Made by a program: the position numbers and the translations under genes. From assembly GCA_032629725.1 (NCBI GenBank), contig JAFEVB010000007.1:372001-436000 (forward strand): a DNA stretch of 64,000 nt, read 5' to 3'. This DNA comes from Gremmenia infestans. Taxonomy: Eukaryota > Ascomycota > Leotiomycetes > Helotiales > Hamatocanthoscyphaceae. Position 1 is the stretch's first letter; every line of letters starts with the position of its first letter. Shown here in pieces: positions 1 to 9,604 of the stretch. Under the pieces are notes generated by a model that was not told the DNA's origin, did not search any database, and saw only the letters and a program-made list of their open reading frames with translations.

Positions 1-54
1 TCGTTTCATGGGTTCTTCACCAAGACATACGCTCTATTCTTCGGAGCTCTCGTG

Positions 55-2456
55 ATGTCTTCGGTACCTGGGACTACTTTTGATGAGCATGGGGCTTCGC
101 ACGTGGATGCAAGTTATTCAAGTGCTCCGGAGTCTCAAAATGAGGTTTTGTCTGAAACAAGTTTTACTGAAGAATCCGGTGAGCCCGTGATAGGAAATGT
201 TCCGCAAAACATAGATGTAGGGACTCTTGTCCGGACACCGGCCTCGAATTCCCAATTACCCCATCTCCCGCCTCGCCAGTATAGAGATTTATTATTTTTT
301 TCTTTCATCGAAGCTGGTTGTAGGAAGCAAGCTGCCGCCGCTCTCAACAATGGACGCCGTGCTGAAGACCACCTCGCGGAAGATCACCCCGAAGTTCTTC
401 GTCTGGCAGAGGCTGTTTTCACGAAGATGTTACCACAGCTGAGACAACCTGGATGGTCCTCCGAAGATCTTAGTGCTTTGAGTTTTCACGAGTTGCGTCG
501 CTATTCACAGTCTTTCGATACATTACTGCAGTCAAAGATTACTACAGAACAGTCGGCCAGCCTTTTTCAGCAAAGTGCCCCTAGAGCCATTGCAGGGGAC
601 CCTGAGACGTCGAATCCAGGGTCTCTTGGTAGTGACGAAATGTCTTCTCTTTTTGAAAGATTTGCACAACAGCCTAACAACTCGTATAATCACGGCACGT
701 ATGGAACCACAACGGATTCGAATTTCTTTTCTCGCTCCGGTGACGCGGCTTCTTCTTTATTCGAGAGGTCGGAAGCACAAGCACTCATTACTCAACCCTT
801 TGGCAGAAACATGATTCCACAGCAAGCCTATCTGTCCGCTGAGCAGGGTCCTACAAACTCCAGTTACACGACAAAATTTAAGCAAGGAGCTCGTCTTGGG
901 AAAGGAGGATTTGGGGAAGTCTGGTGTGCTCTGCATCTTCTCGACGGCCAAGAATATGCTATCAAGAAGATACGCATTACGGCGGCTCAGTTGTGTTCAA
1001 TCTCGAGCGAGCTTGATGCCCAATATTTACTATTGGCAGAGCTTCGTGCATTAGCGAAACTAAAACAAAGGAATGTGGTAAGATACTTCGACAGTTGGAT
1101 TGAGAGGTGTCCCGCAGCAAGAACAAATCAAGACATCATTAGTAATGAGGCCTACAATAAAAGTTATGCGTGAGTTTCTCCCATGATGCGCTTTTGACAT
1201 TCTCCTACTCACGAGATGCAGTAGGGGAGGCTCGTCTGAAACATCCGAGGAGGCGCAATCTGTTTCCAGACTAGAGACCCAGGAAGATATCGCGTCTGGA
1301 CTACGAAACCTTCAACTTGACCATGAAAAGAATCTGAAGAGAGATGACAAGAGAAGGCAAGATTCTCTCATGGAGTCCAGAGACGACGGTATGATTATCT
1401 TCGAAACATCAGCCACTTCAAATCGAACAGACGCTGCGGAATTTACTTCCACTAGGACGAATTCTGGCGCCAGGAAGAAGTCGTTATTTCGAAAGCCAAG
1501 TGAGATGTCCGATGATGACACTGAAGAGGTGCCTAGATCGAGTGAAGAAACCGAGAGCTCTGGATACGAGCACGACGTTATTATCTTCATTCAAATGGAA
1601 TTACATCCAATAACCCGTAAGCACCGCCCATTTCTTCAAGTCCAACATTTAATTTTTGCACCTGAAAAATGAGCCGTCTTTTATATATATTCCAGAACGT
1701 CGCACTGTTTGTTCCCCGTGCCTTTTGCCACCCAAAAATATTGAAGCAGGCAACACTGACTTTTTGGACGGTGTAGTGGAGGAATTTATGTGGCCAGAAC
1801 AGCAAAGATGGAACCAAAGCGAGCAGATCCACCACTGTTATCATGCATCTGCAACTGCTCGCATCGCTCTAGCCATCCTCGATGGCATCGAGTACATACA
1901 TAGCAACAAAATCGTCCACCGCGATCTTAAGCCAGGTAACATATTCCTTTCAGTCATCAGAGAGCCAGTGCCACCTGAAGGAGCTATCAACATCACCACG
2001 TGCCCTCAATGTCCACAAAGCGGATCCGACGAACACATCTACATAATCCCTCACATTGGCGATTTTGGTCTGAACGCAAAGATCGACGACTTGGCTTATC
2101 ATGGCTTCGCATCCTCATCCTCCGCGCAACCATTCCAGAATTCTCCCCTCGCAACGGTCCTTTCCTCAGTCGCAGCTTCCCGCCAGCCTGGAACACGATT
2201 CTACTGCGCACAAGACGACCGCCCAAGTCCGAAGTTTGACATCTACAGTCTGGGTGTGATAGTATTCGAAATGCTATACGAGTTTAGAACAAAATCGGAA
2301 CGTCATGATGTCCTGGGTAAGCTGGCACATGGCAACCTGCCTGCTGACTTCGAAGGTCACGTAATGGCGCCTGTCCTTAAGGGCATGCTAGAAAAGGACC
2401 GAGAGAAGAGATGGGACTGCACTAGAGTGCGCCAGTTCTTAAATGGCGTTGTATAA
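55..2456 (+). CDS. eIF2-alpha-type serine/threonine protein kinase (HRI-like)
   Basis: Three exons: 55-1169, 1222-1616 and 1696-2456 (introns 52 and 79 bp, both GT-AG), giving about 756 aa. The kinase domain starts near residue 273 with glycine loop GKGGFGEV and the ATP-binding lysine in AIKKI (about residue 304). A long insert of roughly 240 residues separates the N-lobe from HRDLKPGN (H about 578) and IGDFGL (D about 626). A large N-lobe insert and the DIYSLGVIVFEML block are typical of eIF2-alpha kinases, which phosphorylate eIF2-alpha to lower translation under stress. The N-terminal 270 residues are Ser/Gln-rich and I recognise no domain there. The reading frame stays open to base 1, so the true start could lie upstream; ATG 55 is the first in-frame ATG seen. 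The usual APE motif of the activation segment is not recognisable (FYCAQDDRPSP instead). Confidence 0.8.
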
Positions 2457-3002
2457 AATTACCAAGGTTTCTTTTCTCTCTTGTTTGTATAAAATACCCT
2501 GGGCTGCGGAGTTAGGAATGTTTTGGAGGTTGAGGCCTATTTGGGTAACCACCCCCCTCACGGTTAAGCGAGTATTTGCGCAACTATTCTAGATAGGTAG
2601 AAACAGCGTGTTAGCGAGAATGAAATAAATATACCCAGGGGGTGGTTTATTGTGTTTCACAGCAGAAACCTAGAGGATGCGCCAACAATAGCTCGGAATC
2701 AAAACGATTATCTAAAATCATGCTGCTTTATATGCTGCAATACAGGAACTTCTACTGAATGAGACAAACGTGCTACAGATGTGTAGGTAATTGCTGGTGT
2801 TTTGGTGAGACTGTTGTTATTAGGGATGTGAGCGTTTGGGGGAGGGAGTGTGGGGATAAAAGGATGTTGTGCTGGTGCTATTATGCTTATGCGGTCTGTT
2901 CTTTGGGGATGTGTGGAGGAGAAAGGGGTCTGAAGCAGGAAAAGTATGGATGGTGGTGGTGTACTCGAGTAAAAGTTGGGTATTTTTCATATTGGTAGAA
3001 GA
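2457..3002. other. intergenic region between convergent genes
   Basis: This holds the 3' ends of the kinase (+) and the RQT4-like gene (-). A 79-codon open frame at 2759-2998 is Cys/Trp-rich and G-rich, with no recognisable similarity or splice context, so I do not call it a gene. I see nothing else here. Confidence 0.6.
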
Positions 3003-4565
3003 TTAACCACATTCAGGTCCCTCTGCTTCTAATTTGCTATCAGACGTACCGCCTCCATAGACCCCTCCATCTAGAATGACAGCCTCGTTGTCCTCTAGAT
3101 CGTCTTGTACCCTCCGCCATGTCTTTTTCCTAGGTTCAATCGCCGTCTCAGCAGTCTCTGCTTCTTTACCTTTCCCAGCACTCCAAACGGGCCTTATTAA
3201 ACCTCCCAATAGTGGGTTCCGACTGAAAGTTCCACCGCCTTTGTTCCCATTTGTATTACTTAACGGTAATACCTCTTCTTCACTATCACTCTCCGCCACC
3301 TGCGGCCTCTCTACAGCAGCCATGGCTATCTTCTTGACAGCCTTCCCCTTCACAATATCAATACTTACCACCTGTCTCCTCTTCTCATACTCCGGCCTCG
3401 CATTCCACTCCTGCTCCGCAAGCACCTTCTGTTGTTTCTTCAACTGCTTCGCCCTCTCCGCAGGACTAGCCCATATATTCGCCCCGCCCGTAACCGGCGT
3501 CTCGAAATCCGCCGCCTCGTCTTTGACCGTTGTCCGCTTCGCGTTCTGGGCTTGAAACCCTAGCAAGCGGTCTCTATGCTCCTTGGCTTTCGCTTCCGCA
3601 GGACTCATTTCCACGGCCCTGGGCGTGCTGAAAGGCGCTGGTTTCTTGGATACTTCGGCGCGTCTATGACCAGCTGCATCGAGCGCCATCTTCTCCCTCC
3701 CTCTCTCCTCCCTCAGCTCCCGTATCATGCCCTGTACTTCCACCGCGCTTAGCAACGGCGTCCCGCAGAATGTACAGGGACCCAATCCCTCCTTCACACA
3801 TATAACCTTGCCGCAACTCAGGCAGTTGGGCGCAGCTGCTAGTAACGGATGGCGGGCTCCAATGCAGTTGCATTTCCGCTTCTCGGTATCGAGCATGAGA
3901 GAGCTTTTGGTGGAGATTTCTAGACTGCGTATCGCGGCATCGAGTTCGTTGAGCGCAGAGGATGCGCCGTGCATAGATGTGCCGCCTGTGATGTTTACCT
4001 TTGTCTTCGAGGGTGCGGGGGAAGAGGTGCGTGAGGCGTTTCGGGAGGTGGAATTGCTTTTGGACTTGAAGTCGGAGATCAAGGTTCCAGCTGCTGAAGG
4101 TGGTGGTTTGGGAATGGGTGCTTGGATGGCTTCGGGTTTGGGTTGGAGGGTAAATGCATTAGGTGTAGATGCATTAGGTGTAGATGCAGACGCAGCAGGT
4201 CGTTTGGTTATATAGTCGTTTTCATTCTTCTTGACGTATGCGGTGCCTTGGGCGGCGTAATTATCTTGTATTTGGCGGGGTTTCGGTGTATGGAGGGGCG
4301 CTTTCTGTTTTGGTGTTCTGCGAGATTTGGGGACTCCGGATGCGTCGTTTGGTAGGGTCGCGGTTCTGGAGGCCGAGGCAGAAATCGGATCTTTGCGGCT
4401 GGAATTGAACGAGGAAATGAATTCTATTGATTGTGGTGACTCCCCGAGCAGGTTGTTGAAATGATCCGCAGCTTCTTGCTTTGAGAGTGTCATAGCATAA
4501 TCCAAGACCTGCTTGAGCTCTCCTTCTGGTAGGGGTAGGAGCTTTGAGAGCTGTATTAAAGACAT
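3003..4565 (-). CDS. RQT4: activating signal cointegrator 1 (TRIP4/Rqt4)-like zinc-finger protein
   Basis: A single exon of 520 aa starting at ATG 4565. Residues about 229-272 carry a cysteine/histidine cluster (CNCIGARHPLL, then CLSCGKVIC and CTFCGTPL) that matches the C2HC5 zinc finger of ASC-1/TRIP4. In yeast the orthologue Rqt4 is a subunit of the ribosome quality-control trigger complex, which splits collided ribosomes; in animals TRIP4 belongs to the ASC-1 complex. The N-terminal 60 residues (SLIQLSKLLPLPEGELKQVLDYAMTL region) look like a small helical CUE-type fold used for ubiquitin or partner binding, which is an inference. The middle is a Ser/Pro/Thr-rich linker with a short tandem repeat (ASTPNASTPNA). 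After the finger comes a charged segment typical of the family. Confidence 0.85.
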   Translation of the reverse strand: MSLIQLSKLLPLPEGELKQVLDYAMTLSKQEAADHFNNLLGESPQSIEFISSFNSSRKDPISASASRTATLPNDASGVPKSRRTPKQKAPLHTPKPRQIQDNYAAQGTAYVKKNENDYITKRPAASASTPNASTPNAFTLQPKPEAIQAPIPKPPPSAAGTLISDFKSKSNSTSRNASRTSSPAPSKTKVNITGGTSMHGASSALNELDAAIRSLEISTKSSLMLDTEKRKCNCIGARHPLLAAAPNCLSCGKVICVKEGLGPCTFCGTPLLSAVEVQGMIRELREERGREKMALDAAGHRRAEVSKKPAPFSTPRAVEMSPAEAKAKEHRDRLLGFQAQNAKRTTVKDEAADFETPVTGGANIWASPAERAKQLKKQQKVLAEQEWNARPEYEKRRQVVSIDIVKGKAVKKIAMAAVERPQVAESDSEEEVLPLSNTNGNKGGGTFSRNPLLGGLIRPVWSAGKGKEAETAETAIEPRKKTWRRVQDDLEDNEAVILDGGVYGGGTSDSKLEAEGPECG

Positions 4566-5116
4566 GATGATATTCGTCGAGATCTTTGTCTCGTCTTCGA
4601 AATGCGACTGGTTGATGGTTGGTGTATTCTACAGAATAAAGAAATACTACGTTATCGGGCTGGCTGATAAGCGTCACACCCCTTTATATCGGAGATTAGC
4701 CGACTTGTCCCCCATACTACTTCGTACTTCGATTCAGCTTAATTACTTACCTAGGTTGTTATTATGCTAGCGTGTCAAGGCTAGTATAGCCGGGATAGAA
4801 TACTAAGAAGGCTCTATAAAGTTCGGCTTTAGTAGTATATCAACTTTTTGAGGCAAGCTTTTTACTTATAAAAAGTTCTTAGAAAGCCTTTTTAAAATCT
4901 CCTATCTCTTGCTATGCGGGATCAGCTTCCACCGCCAAAGTTGATAATTGTACCGCCGTGAGAGTAAGAGGTGAGGAAACTCTGAGAACAGAACGCTAAC
5001 GTTATTTGTGTTAGTAATCCAAAGTACTAGTCGGCTGACTTCAATTCGGTAATTACTAAGGGGTAGCGACTCGCGAGGAGCGTGTTTTGAGTAGCGCAGA
5101 GACAATAGTATTAATA
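4566..5116. other. intergenic, AT-biased and possibly a degenerate repeat
   Basis: Upstream of the RQT4-like gene. From about 4740 to 5110 the sequence is AT-rich with many TA-containing short words and has no credible coding frame. It may be an old point-mutated repeat, but I found no terminal repeats to support that. Confidence 0.4.
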
Positions 5117-6376
5117 TTATGCTAGATCCCATTCCGTACTTCCCATCAACATAACACTCTCATAATCTTTCGCGCCGTTACTATTAACACTACTCTGGAA
5201 TTCTGGTGACATGATAGAATGGTATCCACGGATCAACTCGCGCCAATAGCACGTTTCGGCGCCTAATCTCCCATATTTCTTTCCGAAGGTCTCCTGGTTA
5301 TTGCGAGCAATCTTCACCGCCTTGTCCTTGTTCAAAAGTAGGTCTTCCATGACCTTTTCGACTTTTGCGAAATCCGACCCCACAACCACAACGTTCTGTT
5401 CCACGCCCTCCGGCTTTAGGAGATGCGTTAGAGGCGTCGTCCACCTTGGCTTATGGGTAACAATGACGCTGTTGCAATGTTGTAGGTATTTCAATCTGGC
5501 AGAATACCTCGCTCCTTCGATATGAGCCACGAATTTGAACCGACAATGATCAGCTATGTCATATCGATCGTCCTCCTTCAAATTGGCCCAGTCGATATGC
5601 CGCACGTTTCCCCAGGTCTGGTTGTGTTGGTCAGAGATACTGACTAAATGTTGCCTTTCCGGATTCATATCCACATTGCCGCGCCAGAACAGTTGGTCCT
5701 TCTTGTCATTCCATGGCACCTCTTCCTCTACCCTCTCCACCTGGTTCTCAAACTCAGTAAATCCATTGACATACGGTTCCGGCCACGCCCAATACCCAAA
5801 ATCTGAAATCAGGAATGCCCGTTCATCAAGCCCACGCGACAGACCGAAAACAGGGGTGTATGTTTCTGAAGGCGCAGAATCGGCTGTATCGAAGAGGAAT
5901 TCGATATTGGGGAGACGTTCTGGGGAGGTCAAGACAGCTCGATGCAGGTCCGCGAGTACCGCTTGTACGCGGGATTGGAAACCGCGATGACGTGAGCGGA
6001 CGTAGAGTTGGTTGTTGTGGAGAACTACCCAGGTATAAGCGCTTTGATGGCCCTCGAATGCCTTTTCGAGATCAGCGCGCTTCAGAGGATGCTTCTGGTA
6101 ATGGGCCACGGAACGATCGATCGATTCATAAAGGTCAGGGAAGTCTCCCACGCATTGTGCTTGAGTTCGGAGGAGGTTATCCAAGGTACTGTCGTTTGCG
6201 ATGCTTGTAGTTGAAACGATTCCAGGTTTTGGTGCAGCCGTGGTAGGTTCTTGGGTCCTAAAGTTTTCGATGTTGAAGGCATTCGAGATTCGTTCTCTTG
6301 TGTAGAACAGGACGAGTGAGGCAAGCAGAATACCAACAACTAGATTGATTCTGAATTTGTTCAGCCTCATCGCCAT
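5117..6376 (-). CDS. glycosyltransferase family 90 / CAP10-like type II membrane protein
   Basis: A single exon of 419 aa from ATG 6376. Residues about 9-25 (INLVVGILLASLVLFY) form one N-terminal membrane anchor after a short basic tail, as in Golgi type II glycosyltransferases. The C-terminal half has the CAP10/LpsA signature: DQLFWRGN, then RYDIADHCRFKFVAHIEG, then SARLKYLQHCNSVIVTHKPRW. GT90 enzymes include Cryptococcus Cap10/Cxt1 and animal POGLUT O-glucosyl/xylosyltransferases. The donor and acceptor of this protein cannot be read from the sequence. At 419 aa it is on the short side for fungal CAP10 proteins but contains the whole C-terminal domain. Family assignment is firm; substrate is unknown. 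Confidence 0.85.
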   Translation of the reverse strand: MAMRLNKFRINLVVGILLASLVLFYTRERISNAFNIENFRTQEPTTAAPKPGIVSTTSIANDSTLDNLLRTQAQCVGDFPDLYESIDRSVAHYQKHPLKRADLEKAFEGHQSAYTWVVLHNNQLYVRSRHRGFQSRVQAVLADLHRAVLTSPERLPNIEFLFDTADSAPSETYTPVFGLSRGLDERAFLISDFGYWAWPEPYVNGFTEFENQVERVEEEVPWNDKKDQLFWRGNVDMNPERQHLVSISDQHNQTWGNVRHIDWANLKEDDRYDIADHCRFKFVAHIEGARYSARLKYLQHCNSVIVTHKPRWTTPLTHLLKPEGVEQNVVVVGSDFAKVEKVMEDLLLNKDKAVKIARNNQETFGKKYGRLGAETCYWRELIRGYHSIMSPEFQSSVNSNGAKDYESVMLMGSTEWDLA

Positions 6377-6498
6377 CTTTTTTTAGAATTACCTATAGGT
6401 GACGCGCGGTGGGTAACGGTTATCAAATGGTTATCTAACTTCAAACACAATAGTGCCAAGACGCTAAGTTGGATGCTTACTAAGCAGCCTTGGCGGTA
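6377..6498. other. short upstream region of the GT90 gene
   Basis: This is the presumed promoter of the minus-strand GT90 gene. It ends at the left terminal inverted repeat of the element at 6499. No distinct motif is seen. Confidence 0.4.
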
Positions 6499-6529
6499 CA
6501 CCAGTGGGTGCAGGAATTTGTGACGCAGC
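6499..6529 (+). repeat. left terminal inverted repeat
   Basis: 31-bp inverted repeat paired with 7087-7117, three mismatches. Preceded by GTA. Confidence 0.75.
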
Positions 6530-7086
6530 TAAGAATTTGAGCGAATATAGCTTAATAAGTTTATATATTTATACTATGAGTATATATAATATATAATGAT
6601 AAGAATCTCCTAGCTATTTAGACTATTGTAAGGGTGCTATCATGGAGTATACCGCGTCCCCATAGCTTGCGGTGTCGTCACATATAAGTAAACCAGTGAA
6701 ATAGGAAAACTGTCGTATTCTTCTCTGTCTTGTTCTAGCTAGGTGCCTTAAAGGAAGGTCTTAAATAGAGGGGAGGAGGCATCGGTGGTATGACTAAGCT
6801 TAGCCTCCCTATTACACTATGTTTTATACATATTTCTAGTTATAAAACTTACTTTCTAGAAAGTTATTTTAATAATTAGATTTTACTAGTAAGTTTTATT
6901 AGGGAAACTAGTCTTTATTAAATAGATATATAAATATAACTCCTATAATAATTATAATTAATAGGATATATAGCCTTATATAGAAGTATCTTATATATCT
7001 ATAGTTGGATTAATCTATGAAAAGGTTAAGTTTTTATATTTTTCTGAAATATATACTTTTTAGTGTATTTTCGGCTAAATACTAGG

Positions 7087-7117
7087 GGTGCGTCGCGAAT
7101 TCCTGCACCCACTGGTG
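7087..7117 (-). repeat. right terminal inverted repeat
   Basis: 31-bp inverted repeat paired with 6499-6529. It keeps CpG-containing bases where the left copy has T/A. Followed by GTA. Confidence 0.75.
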
Positions 7118-7411
7118 GTAGAACAGTTACGCGAACAAGCATCGGAGCTACCACCATTTGCCAGCCACAAGCTCCTCACTACACGGTACTTACTGTAGTA
7201 CGCCGATACCGATAAAGTGCTTCTTACTCATTTTCCACCCCTATATTTCTCTGCTACGCCCTGTGCTTGACATCCGCTTGAGTCATATCATACAATTGTA
7301 TAGAGTCATAATTTGACTTCAATTCTTTGTATATATTCCACTATCTTTCTCTTCTCTCCTCTCTACTTCTTCGTTTGTCTCGTCATAATTACCCTACTTC
7401 ACTTCCTTCAG

Positions 7412-8902
7412 ATGCCCGAGCTCCTAGATACAAAGATGGGGGAAGTATCTCTCAATGAGGAGACAAAGTACGAGCGTACTCCCTTCGGAAAGGAAATGCT
7501 CAAGCATTTCCTCTTTGACCCAGCTTGGAAGAACCTCAATCATGGTATTATTGCCCCTATGCTTAACCCCCATCCTAAGGCTCTGGCTCATTCATTCAGG
7601 CTCGTTCGGTGCACCTCCTCGAGTCATTCGAGATAAGCAACGAGCGTACCAAGATGAATGTGAAGCTCGACCAGATCTCTTCATACGCTATACATATCCA
7701 AAATTGCTGGATGAGTCCCGAGCAGCTATGGCCAAACTCCTGAATGCTCCAATCGAGACCATTGTTTATGTTCCGAATGCTACCATGGGTGTCAATACCG
7801 TGCTTCGTAATATTCCTTGGCATGATGATGGAAGAGACGAGATTCTTTACTTCAACACCATCTATGGTTGGTACCATCCTACTGCATATCGAGCGCTATT
7901 CTGACCATCGACCTAGGTGCTTGCGGAAAGACAATCGAATGCGTGGCTGAGATCAACCGCTATGCCGTCCAACCACGAGAGATGCATGTGACCTACCCAC
8001 TCTCAGACGCCGATGTCGTAAAGGTCTTCAAAGAGACTATCCGCGCCTCTCGAGCAGCCAGGAAATTTCCACGTGTTGCGATCTTCGACACAGTATCCTC
8101 ACTCCCCGGTCTCCGCATGCCCTTTGACCAGCTCACCAAAATCTGCAAAGAAGAAGGAATCCTATCGCTCGTTGACGGCGCCCATGGAGTAGGTCATATA
8201 CCCCTCGATCTCTCAGCAATAGACCCCGACTTTCTTGTCAGTAACGCGCACAAATGGCTCTTCGTCCCTCGTGGCTGTGCCATGCTATACGTACCAGTGC
8301 GAAACCAAGGACTTATTCGGTCGTCCCTCCCAACATCTCATGGCTTTCAACCGAAAACCAGTGGTGGAGGAACGCCTAGCTCGCTGCCACCAGCAGTAAA
8401 CAGCGAGTTTGTAAATAACTTCGAGTTCGTGGGTACCATTGACAACACCAACTACCTCGTCGTTCCTGAAGCTATCAAATGGCGAGAGGAGGTCTGTGGT
8501 GGCGAGAAAGCTATCATGGAGTATAATTCGAACTTGGCAAGAGAGGGCGGGAAAGCAGTAGCGAAGTACCTGGAGACGAAGATTCTGGAGAATGACGAGC
8601 ATACTTTGACGGATTGCAACCTGGTGAACGTCCTGCTCCCATTGGAGGTCTCCGAATCCGCTATCCCTGGGACTAATACGGTCAAATCAGCGGATGTAGC
8701 TGAAGTTACGTTAAGGCTGCAAAAGATTCTGATTGAAGAGCATAATACTTTCCTTGCTATATTTTTCTTTCAGGGGCAGTGGTGGGCTCGTTTGAGTGGA
8801 CAGGTGTACTTGGACATCACAGATTTCGAGTGGGTCGCTGAGAAGTTGAAGCAAATTTGTGAGCGTGCTGGAAAGCAAGGGTTCTTGCAAAACGAGAAGT
8901 GA
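7412..8902 (+). CDS. class V PLP-dependent enzyme, isopenicillin-N-epimerase / hercynylcysteine sulfoxide lyase (Egt2)-like
   Basis: Three exons: 7412-7544, 7600-7866 and 7917-8902 (introns 55 and 50 bp), 461 aa. Splicing restores NLNHGSFGAPP and FNTIYGACGKT, both conserved in this family. The active-site lysine is K246 in SNAHKW, and the PLP-stacking/aspartate block is DGAHGVGH. Fold type I enzymes of this branch act as C-S lyases, desulfurases or epimerases. Fungal Egt2, which cleaves hercynylcysteine sulfoxide in the last step of ergothioneine synthesis, belongs here, but Egt1 is not in this window, so the exact role is inferred. The start is ATG 7412; ATG 7436 is an alternative. A pyrimidine tract ending in CAG directly precedes 7412, so a leader intron is possible. 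No targeting signal is seen. Confidence 0.85.
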
Positions 8903-9604
8903 GTTGACGAGATGGAAAAGAAGGAGCAGAACTAGATTTGGCCATCATTGATCTCTTGATGATGATTTAGATCTTAGATACAACTTTGTAGGCCTAGCTT
9001 TTCCACTTGGAAGCTCACTAATACCCTACGGACCATATACCCATGGGACAGATGTGTCCATCAGTTGAGCTAAGAACTACCATCTGCTCTTGACAAACTC
9101 GCTAGTCCAGGTCTTCTAGCAAGTCCTTGACATGGCAAGTGCCACTCCTCCGCCGGAAAATGTTTTTCCAGTTAAACGGGACTTTCTTCCTGCTGCTTGT
9201 CCGCAATGCTTGAGAATATGTTTTCCGAGGAACAATGTTTCAAAAGACGCCATTTATGCCTCGCTATCATATGTCGTTGTAACAATCTTGATTCTGTATT
9301 AAGATATAGTAAGGCTAATATATCGCATTTCGGGGGCTTCCCCATCTTCCCGTCGCCGCATTTTGTATATTTTTCATTTGCAGATACTAAAACCAGGCAT
9401 ACATAAGCCAATCATAGATGCCAATGGCTGTGTGACAGATGCAACCTCATCAAGGATAGTCGGGCGGCTGAGCGTGCCGTAGTCATATCGTTTCCTGAGG
9501 TAGTGTGTAAGCTTGCAGTTCTCCGCCTTGTAGGCTTTTCCCTCGAGCTCATTTCTCTCTCTTCATTTCATTGCAATGCGAGAGTTTCTCTTGTTTCACT
9601 TACT
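8903..9604. other. intergenic region
   Basis: Between the PLP enzyme and the ankyrin pseudogene. Two short overlapping open frames at 9172-9411 on opposite strands look random. No RNA gene or repeat seen. Confidence 0.5.

Larger units (their letters stand above)
6499..7117. mobile_element. 619-bp inverted-repeat-flanked AT-rich element (MITE or RIP-degraded DNA transposon)
   Basis: The left end 6499-6529 begins CACCAGTGGGTGCAGGAATT. The right end 7087-7117 is its reverse complement over 31 bp with three mismatches. Two of the mismatches are C/T-type differences, as expected from repeat-induced point mutation. Both ends are followed outwards by GTA (6496-6498 and 7118-7120), a possible 3-bp target duplication; a 2-bp TA duplication with one extra base is also possible. 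The interior is extremely AT-rich (runs of TATATA and TTATA words from about 6540 to 7080) with no open frame. It could be a non-autonomous miniature element, or an internally deleted and RIP-mutated cut-and-paste transposon. The transposon superfamily is not assigned. Confidence 0.75.

Noticed and set aside
2759..2998. 79-codon Cys/Trp-rich plus-strand frame
   Set aside because: Lies in the 3' region between convergent genes, has skewed G-rich composition and no signal peptide or family resemblance.
3076..3555. 159-codon frame opposite the RQT4-like gene
   Set aside because: Antisense shadow of a clear gene; hydrophobic low-complexity text with no domain.
7313..7411. Hydrophobic in-frame extension upstream of the PLP enzyme
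   Set aside because: It begins at a TTG, has no ATG, and ends in a splice-acceptor-like CAG; more likely leader sequence than a membrane anchor.
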